Source of the DNA: Vitreoscilla massiliensis
GTDB taxonomy: Bacteria; Pseudomonadota; Gammaproteobacteria; Burkholderiales; Neisseriaceae
DNA length: 64,000 bases
Assembly (NCBI RefSeq): GCF_001457815.1
Contig: NZ_LN898219.1
Span: forward strand, 124,001 to 188,000
Direction of reading: 5' to 3'
In this document: positions 26,234 to 36,038 of the stretch, one piece after another
Layout of the letters: each line of letters opens with the position of its first letter
Numbering within the stretch: position 1 is the first letter of the stretch
Notes under the pieces: generated by a model
The model's database searches: none
The model's input: only the letters and a program-made list of their open reading frames with translations
Told to the model about the DNA's origin: nothing
Translations under genes and position numbers: made by a program

Positions 26234-27394
26234 TTACGCTTGCGTGCGCGATTTGGCAATGAGCAGCATCGCCATGGCGACCAAGGGCAAACTGATGAGG
26301 TTAACCCACATCCAGCCTATGGTTTCCACCGTTTGGCCGGCAAACAAACTCGCCACTGCCGCGGTGCTGAACACCAAAAAGTCGTTCATGCCTTGTACCT
26401 TGCCTTTTTCCTGTGGGCGATAGGCGAGGCTGACCAATTGGGTCGCGCCGATAAAAGTGAAATTCCAGCCCACACCGAGCAGTAATAACGCAGTAAAGAA
26501 ATGGTAATAGCTTTGGCCAAACAAATTGATGATGGCGCTGATGATGAGCAAGGCGCAGCCGAGCAAGATGATGGGCTTTAAGCCATGGCGCTTGATCAAA
26601 TGGCCGGTAAAAAACGACGGCACAAACATGCCGAGCACATGCCATTGAATCACCACCGCAATGTCGGGAAAGGCGTAATCGTGGTGGTGCATCGCCAGCG
26701 GCGTGGCCGTCATCAAAAACACCATTACCCCATAACCGATTGCGCCTGACACCGTCGCCGCTACCAATAAAGGTTGTTGGAACAGCGCGCCATAGCTGCG
26801 GACATCGGTTTGCGCCGCAGCCGCGTTCACGGTGTTGGATTTGAGTGGCAAGACGATGATGAGGATTAAGGCCAACACATACAGGCCGGCCAAACCGACA
26901 AACGCACCCACATACACGTTTTGCGCAAACCATTGCTGCGACCAAATCGCCAAATTCGGGCCTATGAACGCCGCCAACACGCCACCGCTCATCACCACGC
27001 TGATGGCTTTCGGGTGCACGTCTTTGGCGCACTCGTCCAAAGCGGCAAAACGGTATTGCTGCGCGATGCCGATGGCGATGCCGGTGAGGAAAATGCCGAG
27101 GGTGAACAACAGCAAACTGCTGATGAGCAAGGCTTGTATCGCCACGGCGGCGCCGATGATGCCAAACACATTACCGATGATGAATACTTTTTTGCGCCCC
27201 AATTTTTGCATTAAAAACGCGGCCGGCAGCGTTGCCAAAATCAAGCCCAAGAATTGCGAGGCCACAGGAGCGGTGACCAAAGCCGGATGGCTGGCCAATT
27301 GTTTGCCAATTAAGGCGGACACGGCCACCAGCAAAATATTGCCAGTGGTGAGCAAAGCTTGAGCCAAGGCCAAGCCCCAGACGGTATAAGGCAT
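26234..27394 (-). CDS. MFS transporter
   Basis: A 386-residue, about 12-span major facilitator. The loop after span 2 carries MQKLGRKKVFIIGN, the MFS signature (GxLxxxxGRR/K-like). It resembles drug or metabolite exporters; the substrate is unknown. Span 4 and its following loop (GIAIGIAQQYRFAALDEC) are typical. Monocistronic. Confidence 0.88.
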   Translation of the reverse strand: MPYTVWGLALAQALLTTGNILLVAVSALIGKQLASHPALVTAPVASQFLGLILATLPAAFLMQKLGRKKVFIIGNVFGIIGAAVAIQALLISSLLLFTLGIFLTGIAIGIAQQYRFAALDECAKDVHPKAISVVMSGGVLAAFIGPNLAIWSQQWFAQNVYVGAFVGLAGLYVLALILIIVLPLKSNTVNAAAAQTDVRSYGALFQQPLLVAATVSGAIGYGVMVFLMTATPLAMHHHDYAFPDIAVVIQWHVLGMFVPSFFTGHLIKRHGLKPIILLGCALLIISAIINLFGQSYYHFFTALLLLGVGWNFTFIGATQLVSLAYRPQEKGKVQGMNDFLVFSTAAVASLFAGQTVETIGWMWVNLISLPLVAMAMLLIAKSRTQA

Positions 27395-27578
27395 GTGAGT
27401 GGGTTTCCAAACAAGATACAGCCATTATAAGCGATATGACACAAGACCAGTGTTTACAGGCCGCTGTGTTTGACATGGCGGTGTCAAAATACTGAAAACT
27501 GTTTTAGACCAAAGTGGCTGTATTGCGATGGAATAAGGCATTACAGTGTCGGCATGTCCACACTCTACAGGAAACACC

Positions 27579-28262
27579 ATGCAGCACAGTATTTGGTTGG
27601 CGATGTTCGGCTTTGCCTTGAGCATGTCGATTTCACCAGGGCCGGTAAACATGCTCATCATTGCCACAGCAGCGCAACAAGGTTTTGCCCGCACTTGGGC
27701 TTTGGTGTCGGGCGCGACCCTAGGCTTTACCGCATTGCTGGCCTTGGTGGGCATGGGTTTGAACGGGTTATTGCAGCAATATCCGTTGGTGTTACACGTA
27801 TTGGGCATCTTGGGCGCGGTTTTTATGTTGTGGGTGGGGTGGTGTCTGTGGCGTGCGCCCACGGCACCATTGCAGGTTGATTCGGCAGATGCAAATGCAG
27901 TAGAAGCAAATATGACGGATACAGATGCGGCAGATACAGCGCCAGCCTTGCCAGCCGCGCCGGGGTTTTGGCATGGCGTGTTATTGCAATGTTTGAATCC
28001 CAAGGCATGGATCGCCTGTGCGGCAGGCACAGCCATGTTTGCCTCAGCGCCAGTCGCGCATGCCTTGACCACGTTTGTGGCGATTTATTTTGTCGTGTGT
28101 TACGCCTCTTTGGCGCTGTGGGCTTGGGCAGGGCAGCAATTGGCGGCGTATTTGCAACTGCCGCGGCGCATGCGTGTGTTCAATGTGATGATGGCGGCGA
28201 TGATGTGGCTGACGGCAGCGGTGATGCTGTGGCAACAATTGGCTGGTTTAAGCGGCCTGTAA
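27579..28262 (+). CDS. LysE/RhtB-family amino acid exporter
   Basis: The 227-residue membrane protein has about six spans and the SPGPVNM motif after the first (residues about 18-24). A hydrophilic central loop is unusually long and Asp/Ala-rich (about residues 95-125). The start 27579 has AGGAAA upstream. Its TAA stop is supplied by a DUS word. A LysR-type gene, now frameshifted, is convergent and overlaps its last bases, so it may once have regulated a neighbouring function. Confidence 0.88.
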   Translation: MQHSIWLAMFGFALSMSISPGPVNMLIIATAAQQGFARTWALVSGATLGFTALLALVGMGLNGLLQQYPLVLHVLGILGAVFMLWVGWCLWRAPTAPLQVDSADANAVEANMTDTDAADTAPALPAAPGFWHGVLLQCLNPKAWIACAAGTAMFASAPVAHALTTFVAIYFVVCYASLALWAWAGQQLAAYLQLPRRMRVFNVMMAAMMWLTAAVMLWQQLAGLSGL

Positions 28263-29137
28263 GTCTTGTAAGCTGTGAACAAAACGCTGTGCCAAACTGC
28301 CAGCGGCGACATTATTAGGCCACAAGGCATACACTTTTATTGCGCGCAAACGCCACAGCGGCAATACCTCAGACACCACCCCGGCCTGTAAGTCTGCCGC
28401 ACACATAAAGCGCGGTGGCGTGTACAGACCGACACCAGCGCGCGCCAATTGGTAGACCGCGGCGACATTGTCAGCCGTGACCGCTGCGCTGTAGCTGACC
28501 GTCACGCTGTCGTGGCTGTGCACATGCTGAAACGCGCGCTGTTGCGGCAACATTTGCAAGCCTAACCACGCGTAAGCCGCCAAATCTTGCGGTGTGCTCG
28601 GCGCGGTTTGTTGCTGCAGCCATTGCGTTTGCGCAATCAATACCCGTTCCAAGCTGAACACATGTTTGGCCTTGAAGCTGCTGTCGGGCAATTCACCAAT
28701 GCGCAACACCACATCCAAACCCTCACCCAATAAGTCGCTGCGCGCATCGCTGTAACACAAGTCGAGATGGGCATGTGGGTGGGCGTGGATGAAGGCGGCC
28801 AAACAGCGATTGAAATCGGCATGGTGTATCAACACACTGGGTAGGCCGATGCGCAGTTGTTGGCTGTGTTGCTGTTGCCCATGTTTGAACGACAACACCT
28901 CATCGGCATACAACTGCGCCATGTTTGCGCGGTGGCATACAGCTTGGCGCCATCGGGCGTGAGGCTGAGCTTGCGCGTGTTGCGGTAGAGCAAGGCGGTG
29001 CCGACGCTGCGCTCCAATTTGTGCAAATGCGAGCTGACCGTGGCCGCGCTCAAGTGCAAGGCTTCGGCAGCGGCGGAAATGGAGCCGGTGGCCACGATTT
29101 TGGCAAACACCAGTAAGTAGCGGACGTCGTCTATCAT
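28248..29137 (-). pseudogene. LysR-family regulator with a frameshift
   Basis: Read from 29137, the first 70 codons encode the helix-turn-helix (SISAAAEALHLSAATVSSHL, then KLERSVGTALLYRNTRKLSL). The substrate-binding part (LRIGLPSVLIHHADFN to VHSLQDLQAA, 28915-28248) is in a different frame. The shift falls near 28920-28935 and needs one missing base or two extra bases. A sequencing error cannot be excluded. The restored length of about 297 residues fits LysR. The 3' end overlaps lysE by 15 bases in a convergent arrangement. Confidence 0.8.
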
Positions 29138-29215
29138 TAAGTAAAGTATTTCTGAAGAGGTATTGCTGCGCGAGTAGGATGGATACAGTGCGCCATCATA
29201 GCATTGAGAAGTTGT

Positions 29216-29252
29216 TATAAGCGGCCTGTAAACGATTTACAGGCCGCTTATA
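29216..29252 (-). terminator. DUS-pair hairpin after the cardiolipin synthase gene
   Basis: Near-perfect palindrome TATAAGCGGCCTGTAAA and complement, ten bases beyond the stop of the minus-strand gene. Confidence 0.8.
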
Positions 29253-29262
29253 GACTGCGTGA

Positions 29263-30696
29263 CTAAAAAATTGGCTCAAAGATGGTGAGGAAGTTTTGCA
29301 AGATGATGCGCCATTTGGGACGGCGCTGTAAATCCAACGCGCTGACGGCAGTGGCTTTGGCCAAGTAACTGTCTTGGCGTGCGCGGATAAGGGCGGCGGT
29401 GGGTGGCGCATACAGCAAGATGTTGTTCTCAAAATTCAATTCCAAACTGCGTCTGTCCATATTGGCCGAACCGATTAAAGCCACTTCGCCATCGATGACC
29501 ATGGTTTTGGCATGCAACAAACCGCCGTGAAATTCTTGGATGTTAACGCCGGCGGCGATGAGCGGCGCGTAATAGGCGCGGCTCATGGTGCCGACAAACC
29601 ACGAGTCGTTGCGCGCCGGCACGATTAAAGTCACGGCCACGCCGCGGCGGCTGCAGGCAATCAAAGCGGCCTGTAAGGGATGGTCGGGCACGAAATACGG
29701 TGTGGAGATCACCAATTCGGTTTGGGCACAGGCAATGACGCTGCTGAACGCCGAGGACATGCCGCCTTGTACCGACATCGGCCCCGTACCAAACACCACC
29801 GCAGGAAAACTGCCGTCATCGCCCGCAGTGTTGGGGCTAATAGGATGTAAGGGCAGGTTTTCACCGCTTTCCACCATCCAATCATCGGCAAACAGCATTT
29901 GGTTTTGCGTGGCCACCGGGCCGGTAAAGCGCAGCATGATGTCTACCCACGGCGCGAATTTGGCCTTGACCAAAAATTCCGGGTCGGCGCAGTTTTGGCT
30001 GCCGCAATAAGTGATGCTGTCGTCGACGATGACGATTTTGCGGTGATTGCGCAAATCAATGCGGCTGGAATGCAGCGGATTACCACCGAATTTGTGCCGC
30101 ATTGATACCGCCAGTTTGACGCCGGCTTGCTGCATGGTTTGCCATTGTGGCGAGGCGATTAAGGTGCGTGAACCTATGGCGTCGACAACGATGCGGCAGG
30201 TCACGCCGCGCCGCGCTGCCTCGGCGACGGCATTGACGATTTTGCTGCCATTGTGGTCGGTAAGCCAGATGTAAAACGAGATGTGGATGCTGGACTTAGC
30301 GGCGGCAAAGTCGCTGACCATCGCATCTATGCTGGCATTGGAGTCGGCAGTGAGGCTGGCTTGGTTGCCAGCGAGCACGGGGAAACCATTGATGCTGCTG
30401 CAAGTCCTGAACGCATTTTGGTAGCGCGCGGGAATGGTGTTTAAGGCCGAAGCTGTGGGGTCGAGCTCTTGCTGCAATTGCTGAAAATCATGCCGTGCCT
30501 CGCTGCGCGTGTTTTTGGCCACCCATGGCTCGCCAAAAAACACATACAAGACCACCCCCACGCCCGGCAATAACAGCAATAACATCACCCACGCCGCGCG
30601 CGAATACGGATTGCGCGTTTCCAGCAACAACACGCGCGCGATGACCAGCAAATGCAGCAGAAATAACAGGCTGAGCCAAACAGTGTGTGCCGACAT
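29263..30696 (-). CDS. clsA: Cardiolipin synthase
   Basis: Phospholipase D-family enzyme that condenses phosphatidylglycerol molecules into cardiolipin at the inner membrane. The 477 residues begin with two hydrophobic spans, followed by two HKD motifs: NHRKIVIVDD (about 215) and HAKTMVIDGEVALIGSANMD (about 395-415). A DUS word lies within the frame near 29668 (plus-strand AAGCGGCCTGTAA). Monocistronic. Confidence 0.94.
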   Translation of the reverse strand: MSAHTVWLSLLFLLHLLVIARVLLLETRNPYSRAAWVMLLLLLPGVGVVLYVFFGEPWVAKNTRSEARHDFQQLQQELDPTASALNTIPARYQNAFRTCSSINGFPVLAGNQASLTADSNASIDAMVSDFAAAKSSIHISFYIWLTDHNGSKIVNAVAEAARRGVTCRIVVDAIGSRTLIASPQWQTMQQAGVKLAVSMRHKFGGNPLHSSRIDLRNHRKIVIVDDSITYCGSQNCADPEFLVKAKFAPWVDIMLRFTGPVATQNQMLFADDWMVESGENLPLHPISPNTAGDDGSFPAVVFGTGPMSVQGGMSSAFSSVIACAQTELVISTPYFVPDHPLQAALIACSRRGVAVTLIVPARNDSWFVGTMSRAYYAPLIAAGVNIQEFHGGLLHAKTMVIDGEVALIGSANMDRRSLELNFENNILLYAPPTAALIRARQDSYLAKATAVSALDLQRRPKWRIILQNFLTIFEPIF

Positions 30697-31052
30697 GGTG
30701 TGTCCTTATTAAGTGGAGAGAGGGCGTTTACTAGGGCGATAGGCAACCAAGTGGTAATAACAAGTGCTTGTTATATAAAGTCTCTGTGCGCATGTTTGAC
30801 ATCATACCGCCCAATCACAGCGGCCTGTAAACACACAAACAGCGATATGGAGCAGATACCCACGCTAAGCCCAAGCCTATGCCAAGCAAATTGTGTGCGC
30901 TGTTGTGGATTGGGCTGAATTTAATCGGTGCGCAGTCTGCCAGTGTCGTCGTTCCATTGTCCACAATCGTTTGCTAGGCAAGGACGGTGCTCGTTCAATC
31001 AGTTAGCACAGAACGATGCGTACGCTCATAGCGGTTTACAGGCCGCTTATGT
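30697..31052. other. Gene-free stretch upstream of clsA
   Basis: No supported gene. It contains two single DUS words in opposite orientation (about 30822-30834 and 31035-31048), too far apart for a compact hairpin. The clsA promoter must lie here on the minus strand. Confidence 0.5.
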
Positions 31053-31913
31053 TTACAGCAATTGAATTTCGCGCAACACCAAATCCCACAGCGCTTGGTG
31101 GCTGGGGCGGAAGATGAGGTTGTGGCCTATGCTGTTAAAGCCTTGTTCTTTGGGGTTGAGGGTATAGACATTTTTCTGCGCATGTGGGTACAGGCTTAGG
31201 AATTCCGCCACATTGGCATCGTTGGCAATGTCGTCATCGTCGGCATGGATGACGGTAATGGGCTGGGTGATGTCGGCATGGTAATCGACGGCGATGTCGC
31301 CGCGGTCTATGGCGGTTTTGACGTAATGACCTGCCGTACACCACTGTGCCCATTGGCGGGCCACATGGCGCGGCAAGTCTTCGCCCCATTTGATGCGCTT
31401 GAGTTTGGTATAGCCAAACAGCAGGTTGTTGATGGGCATGTACACGTTAAACATGAACTTGGCTTGGCGCGCAAATTCAGGCCGCATATTGACCACATGC
31501 CCAGTTGAACCGGCAATGGCCACGACTTTGGCGACCTTGGCATGGTTGTGCATTACCCCCAACATTTGTCCACCGGCACTGTGACCGACCAACACCACTT
31601 GGCTTAAACCCGTATAGCCAAGCAGAAAGTCCACCGCTGCCGGAATGTCGTCCGTGCCCCAGTCTTGCAAGCGCGCATGGCATTGTTTTAAGGGCGTGTG
31701 GCGCGAGGCGCCTATGCCTTGGTAATCGAAGGTGAGCACGGTATAGCCTTTGTCGGCCAGCCATGTGGCCAACGGCGCGTAGTATTTTTGCAAGAAACCG
31801 GTGCCGCCACAGATGAGCACGGCAGTATTGTGGGCGATGTTGTCGGCATGAAACAAGATGCCAGCAAGTGGCTGGCCATTGCCGCTGGCGAATTGCACTG
31901 TTTGTTGCACCAT
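31053..31913 (-). CDS. Alpha/beta hydrolase
   Basis: A 286-residue serine hydrolase. The nucleophile elbow is VGHSAGGQM (Ser about 112), an oxyanion-region candidate is ICGGTGF about 34-40, an acid candidate is HADDDDIAND, and the His is in SIGHNLIF near the C-terminus. No signal peptide is seen, so it is probably cytoplasmic. It may be an esterase or acylglycerol-type lipase; the substrate is unknown. Confidence 0.85.
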   Translation of the reverse strand: MVQQTVQFASGNGQPLAGILFHADNIAHNTAVLICGGTGFLQKYYAPLATWLADKGYTVLTFDYQGIGASRHTPLKQCHARLQDWGTDDIPAAVDFLLGYTGLSQVVLVGHSAGGQMLGVMHNHAKVAKVVAIAGSTGHVVNMRPEFARQAKFMFNVYMPINNLLFGYTKLKRIKWGEDLPRHVARQWAQWCTAGHYVKTAIDRGDIAVDYHADITQPITVIHADDDDIANDANVAEFLSLYPHAQKNVYTLNPKEQGFNSIGHNLIFRPSHQALWDLVLREIQLL

Positions 31914-32035
31914 GTTGTCCTCGTTTGCGATGTGCGCTGGAAAAGAACTCTAACATAGCTGGATTGTGTTCATGCACAAACGATGCGATGAATTGCTCCA
32001 GTCCTGCCTCTTACAGGCCGCATGTGCGTGTAGTA

Positions 32036-33028
32036 TCAGTCTGTGCCGTGTTGTAACCAAGTTGCCACACCATCGATTACTGCCGCTGCTTTGTGCGTGT
32101 CCAAAGTGTCTAAGGTGTCGCCTGCCGTGTGGTAGTTTTTATTGCGGTAAAACGAGGTGTCAGTGAGCATGATGGCGGGTATTTTGTGCGCCCAATAATT
32201 CAAATGGTCGGAAAAATCGACGCCGGTCAAGCTGCTGGGCGCGGTCAAGCGTTCGCACGGCAATTGCTGTAAGGCGCGCATGTGCCGGCAATATTGCTGC
32301 GTGAGTTTTCTCGATTGCCAATTGCCCACCGCGGCGATGAAATTGCCGTGTTTGGGATAGACCGCGCGCATGATGTTCAGCGGATAGTCTTGCACCGCCT
32401 CGGTGCGGTAATAGCCTATCATTTCCAAAATCACCACTGCTTTGACGTTTATAGGCCGCTTGCTTAAAGACTGAGCATGCACGGCACTGCCCATGTGTTC
32501 GGAACGAAAATACGGCGGTTCTTCCAAGGTGTAAGCGACCAATTCAATGTTTTGTGGCAGCTGAGCTTGCTGTTGCTTGAGCAGCCGCGCCAATTCTATG
32601 AGACCGGCCGTGCCCGAGGCATTGTCATCGGCGCCGGGCAAATCGGCATAGCTGTCGTAATGCGCGCCGACGATGACGGTATCGGTGTTGTCGGCTTGAG
32701 CTGCGCTGAGGCTGCACACCACGTTGCGGTAAGTTTGTCCCGCGACTTCGTAGTTTTGGTAGGCACAGGGCAGGCCGTATTGCTCTATCTGCGTTTTGAT
32801 GTAAGCCGCGGCTTGGTCCAAGCCTTGTGGATGTTGGTGGTGGCGCGACAGCGAGCTTAAATAGTGGATGTGTTCGGACAGAACATCAGCATGGGCCGCT
32901 GTCTGGTTAGGATGGCTTGCATCGGTGCTAACGGGCACGGCAGCAGTGGCATCGTCTGTGGCGGCACAGACGGGATGAAGGCTGCTTAAACCCAAGGCCA
33001 ACCATAAATAAGAGCAGCGTCTGCGCAT
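32036..33028 (-). CDS. Secreted M28-family zinc aminopeptidase
   Basis: The 330-residue protein starts at 33028 with a signal peptide (LWLALGLSSLHPVCA). The M28 metal ligands are visible: His and Asp of VGAHYDSYADLPGADDNASG, the Glu-Glu of YTLEEPPYF, a further Glu/Asp region VVILEMIGYY, and the last His in SDHLNYW/YHTAGD. It is likely a periplasmic or secreted peptidase. The longer frame to 33130 would bury the signal peptide. Confidence 0.88.
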   Translation of the reverse strand: MRRRCSYLWLALGLSSLHPVCAATDDATAAVPVSTDASHPNQTAAHADVLSEHIHYLSSLSRHHQHPQGLDQAAAYIKTQIEQYGLPCAYQNYEVAGQTYRNVVCSLSAAQADNTDTVIVGAHYDSYADLPGADDNASGTAGLIELARLLKQQQAQLPQNIELVAYTLEEPPYFRSEHMGSAVHAQSLSKRPINVKAVVILEMIGYYRTEAVQDYPLNIMRAVYPKHGNFIAAVGNWQSRKLTQQYCRHMRALQQLPCERLTAPSSLTGVDFSDHLNYWAHKIPAIMLTDTSFYRNKNYHTAGDTLDTLDTHKAAAVIDGVATWLQHGTD

Positions 33029-33105
33029 GGGAGTTGCCTGAAAAAGAGATGCTTGGCAGCCTAGGGGTGATGCGCCAGTTTTGACCATGATAAAAACCAT
33101 GGCAA

Positions 33106-33135
33106 CAAAAAATGCGACTTCAAGTCGCACTTTTT
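33106..33135 (-). terminator. Terminator of the TSUP transporter gene
   Basis: On the minus strand a 17-base near-palindrome built on TGCGACTT and AAGTCGCA is followed by TTTTTT. It lies about 45 bases after the stop. Confidence 0.88.
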
Positions 33136-33173
33136 ACCACATACAGAAGGTAAATAGGGGTGTTTAACAGCGT

Positions 33174-33950
33174 TCAGGCCGCTTGCAATAAGGGCAGTAA
33201 GTCCCAAGCAAATTTGCCAATCAATATCACCAGCAACACCATAAAGCCATAGCGCAAGAAGCGTGTACCGCCTTTTAAGGCGATGCGCGTGCCAGCAAAA
33301 CCGCCGCACAAATTCGCTGCCGCCAAGGGAATGGCCCATGCCCATAAGATGTAGCCATGCGGCACAAAGAAACTCAAGGCCGCCAAATTGGTGGTGATGT
33401 TGATGATTTTCGATGAGGCTACGGCGGTGAGAAAATCAAACGCAAACAAGCGGATGAACATAAAGGTGAGGAAGCTGCCGGTACCTGGGCCAATCACGCC
33501 ATCGTAAAAACCGATTAAGGCGCCACAAGCCAAGCCCACATACAACTCGTTTTTGCTCAAAGCGCTGGTGCGCTGGCTTTGGCCAAAGTCTTTTTTGCAA
33601 AACGTGTACACAGCCATGACCACCAACACCAACAAGATAAACGGTTTAAACCATTGCACTGGTATGTGGGTGACCAACATTGAGCCGCCAAACGAGGTCA
33701 ATGCCGCCAAAACGGCGGCCGGTAACAGCATTTTCCACGGCACGGGGATTTTGCGCACGTATTGCCAACCCGAGGTTAAAGTGCCGCAGACCGAAGCAAA
33801 TTTATTCGTGCCCATCACCGTGGCAATGGGCGTGTGCGCCGGCATCAGGCTGAACAAAGACGGAATTTGCAACAAGCCGCCGCCACCCACCGCCGCGTTC
33901 ATCATGCCCGCCAAAAACGCGAGCACACACATCAACATCAAATCACTCAT
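33174..33950 (-). CDS. TSUP (TauE/SafE) family anion transporter
   Basis: A 258-residue, about eight-span protein with the duplicated TSUP signatures. FLAGMMNAAVGGGGLLQIPSL lies in the first half and GALIGFYDGVIGPGTGSFL in the second. The family moves sulfite, sulfoacetate, sulfur compounds or other organic anions. The specific substrate cannot be told. It is directly upstream of the M28 gene and downstream of the CNP1-like gene on the same strand. Confidence 0.9.
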   Translation of the reverse strand: MSDLMLMCVLAFLAGMMNAAVGGGGLLQIPSLFSLMPAHTPIATVMGTNKFASVCGTLTSGWQYVRKIPVPWKMLLPAAVLAALTSFGGSMLVTHIPVQWFKPFILLVLVVMAVYTFCKKDFGQSQRTSALSKNELYVGLACGALIGFYDGVIGPGTGSFLTFMFIRLFAFDFLTAVASSKIINITTNLAALSFFVPHGYILWAWAIPLAAANLCGGFAGTRIALKGGTRFLRYGFMVLLVILIGKFAWDLLPLLQAA

Positions 33951-33958
33951 GCGAAAAC

Positions 33959-34549
33959 TTACTTGCTAGAACCTGCAGTGCCACGGTTTTGGGTCGGGTT
34001 AAACGTGCCGCGGTCGATGAGGCGTTGGTTTAAGTCGGCATCATTGCGCGGCATGCCGTCGTCACAGAAGACGCGGCTGAGCATTTCTTGCACTGGCGTG
34101 GTGGTGCTGAGATTGCTGCCGACATCGCGCCATGGGGCGTTTTTGCTTTCCAACCAGCGTTTGTTATAGGTATCGGCAAACGCGATTTGGCGGAAACCAT
34201 TGTTGTATTCGGAGCGGAACGATTGCACCGAACAGCGCAGGTTTTCAAAGCTGATGTTGTCTATGCCATTGCCCGATTGGTTGTTTAAGATGTAGCTGAC
34301 AGAGTTGTTGTCTTGGATGTGGATGCTGCCAACCATGATTTTGGGTTTGCCTGCAAACGTTGGATGGACATACAAATCCACCCACTTCGCATTGGCAGCG
34401 GGATAGTCGGGTAAAGTCAGCGATTTGTCTTGGAAAGAAAAATCGGCTTCTTTGATGTTTTGGGTGAATTCTTTGGGGTCGGCTGCCGCAGCAGTCAAAC
34501 TGGTGCCCAATAAGGCCAAAGCCCATAAGCGGGCAAAATGATGAGACAT
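33959..34549 (-). CDS. CNP1-like family exported protein
   Basis: The 196-residue protein starts at 34549 (AGGAA seven bases upstream) with a signal peptide (LWALALLGTSLTAAAA). The rest fits the CNP1-like family common in Betaproteobacteria: KWVDLYVHPTFAG, VSYILNNQSG and NISFENLRC, with two cysteines that could pair. Its function is unknown. It lies eight bases upstream of the TSUP gene, so the two probably form one transcript. Confidence 0.85.
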   Translation of the reverse strand: MSHHFARLWALALLGTSLTAAAADPKEFTQNIKEADFSFQDKSLTLPDYPAANAKWVDLYVHPTFAGKPKIMVGSIHIQDNNSVSYILNNQSGNGIDNISFENLRCSVQSFRSEYNNGFRQIAFADTYNKRWLESKNAPWRDVGSNLSTTTPVQEMLSRVFCDDGMPRNDADLNQRLIDRGTFNPTQNRGTAGSSK

Positions 34550-34632
34550 CACAAGTTCCTGTGCGGAGTAAGTAGCCAATATTGTAACGCAACTTACCTT
34601 GTCATGCGCGGCTGTGTGTGGCTCATTAACAA

Positions 34633-34641
34633 TGCTATAAT
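34633..34641 (+). promoter_or_regulatory. Extended -10 promoter of tusA
   Basis: TGCTATAAT, within a 13-base word shared with the pyrG promoter, lies about 30 bases before tusA. Confidence 0.6.
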
Positions 34642-34670
34642 TTGTCCGTTTTGCGTTTGAAAGAATCGAT

Positions 34671-34901
34671 ATGGCTCAACAAGCAAGTTTGGATGTCAAA
34701 GGCTTAAAATGCCCGATGCCGATGTTGCGCGCTAAAAAAGCGTTGGCAACCTTGGACAGCGGCGATGAATTAACCGTTTATGCCACCGACCCAGGGGTGC
34801 AAGAAGACTTTGCTGCTTTTTGTCGCCACACCGGCCATGTGTTGCTGCAATCTTCGGCGAATGAAGACGGCAGTTTCACTTTGATTTTGCGTCACAAATA
34901 G
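34671..34901 (+). CDS. tusA: Sulfur carrier protein of the TusA/SirA family
   Basis: A 76-residue protein with the catalytic cysteine in KGLKCPMPMLRAKKAL (Cys14), the TusA signature. It transfers persulfide sulfur, classically to tRNA thiolation or molybdenum cofactor pathways. Its short compact form and the ending LILRHK are typical. No tus partner genes are adjacent, so the pathway is not settled. Confidence 0.92.
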   Translation: MAQQASLDVKGLKCPMPMLRAKKALATLDSGDELTVYATDPGVQEDFAAFCRHTGHVLLQSSANEDGSFTLILRHK

Positions 34902-34902
34902 G

Positions 34903-34952
34903 TTTACAGGCCGCATGTCACACATTGGGTGTGGATATAAGCGGCCTGTAAA
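34903..34952. repeat. Outward-facing DUS pair
   Basis: TTTACAGGCCGC at 34903 and GCGGCCTGTAAA at 34941 form twelve-base arms around a 26-base loop. The order is opposite to the usual terminator pairs, and there is no T-run. Confidence 0.75.
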
Positions 34953-34990
34953 GCGCACAGCGCTACACACTCATTAAAAAAGGAAATGCA

Positions 34991-36037
34991 ATGACCGAAC
35001 GTCTGACCCTGATACAGCCAGATGATTTTCACGTTCACTTTCGCAGCGGCGCAGCGCTGCAAGCGGTGGTGCCACACACTGCCAAGCAAATGGCGCGCGC
35101 TTTGGTAATGCCCAATTTGAAACCGCCGGTGACACAAGTGGCCCAAGCCTTGGCTTACCGTGATGAGATTTTGGCAGCAGTACCGCAAGGCGTGGCGTTT
35201 ACCCCTTTGATGAGTTTGTACTTAACCGACAATACCGATGTCGCCACTGTGGCGGCAGCTAAAACTGCTGGCATCGTCGCGTTTAAATTGTATCCAGCAG
35301 GCGCCACCACCAATTCCGATTCGGGCGTGACCGATTTGTTCAAATTGCTGCCCGTATTGGAAGCCATGGCCGAACACGGCTTGTTGTTGTTGGTGCACGG
35401 CGAAGTGACACACTCGCACATTGACATATTCGACCGTGAAGCGGTGTTTATTGATGAGGTGTTGTTGCCGATCATGGCCAAGGTGCCGAGTTTGAAAATC
35501 GTGTTTGAACACATCACCACCAGCGAAGCGGCCAAATTGGTGCAAGAGTCGGGTGAAAACTTGGTGGCGACGGTAACGCCACAACACTTATTGCACAACC
35601 GCAACGACATGTTGGTCGGTGGTGTGCGTCCGCATCTGTATTGCTTGCCGATTTTGAAACGCCGCACCCACCAAGAAGCTTTGTTGGCGGCGGTCAGCGG
35701 CGCGCAAGCGCACAAATTCTTCTTGGGCACCGACAGTGCGCCACATGAACAAGGCACCAAAGAATGTGCGTGTGGCTGTGCCGGCGTGTTCAGCGCTTTG
35801 ACCGCAATGGAATTGTATGCCGAAGCATTTGAATCGGTGCATGCCTTGGACAAGCTCGAAGCGTTTGCTTCACAAAATGGCGCACGTTTTTATGGTTTGC
35901 CAGAAAACAGCCGCAAAATCGTGTTAGAAAAACGTGAACAAGCCGTGCCTGAGTATGTGGACTATGTTACAGGCCGCTTAATCCCGATGCGTGCTGGCGA
36001 GACACTGGCGTGGACGTTTGCGGGTTTTGCCAACTGA
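34991..36037 (+). CDS. pyrC: Dihydroorotase
   Basis: Third step of pyrimidine synthesis, cyclising carbamoyl aspartate. The 348 residues have the metal motif DDFHVHFR (12-18 region), the lysine in VAFKLYPAGATTNSDSGV that is carboxylated, His residues in LLVHGE and FEHITT, and the Asp in LGTDSAPH. RBS AAGGAAAT precedes the ATG. A DUS word is read in frame near the end (YVTGRLI). Confidence 0.96.
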   Translation: MTERLTLIQPDDFHVHFRSGAALQAVVPHTAKQMARALVMPNLKPPVTQVAQALAYRDEILAAVPQGVAFTPLMSLYLTDNTDVATVAAAKTAGIVAFKLYPAGATTNSDSGVTDLFKLLPVLEAMAEHGLLLLVHGEVTHSHIDIFDREAVFIDEVLLPIMAKVPSLKIVFEHITTSEAAKLVQESGENLVATVTPQHLLHNRNDMLVGGVRPHLYCLPILKRRTHQEALLAAVSGAQAHKFFLGTDSAPHEQGTKECACGCAGVFSALTAMELYAEAFESVHALDKLEAFASQNGARFYGLPENSRKIVLEKREQAVPEYVDYVTGRLIPMRAGETLAWTFAGFAN

Positions 36038-36038
36038 T

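Noticed and set aside
26301..27032. 243-codon frame overlapping the MFS gene on the same strand
   Set aside because: Shadow frame rich in Arg/His without membrane pattern; the MFS frame is clearly the real one.
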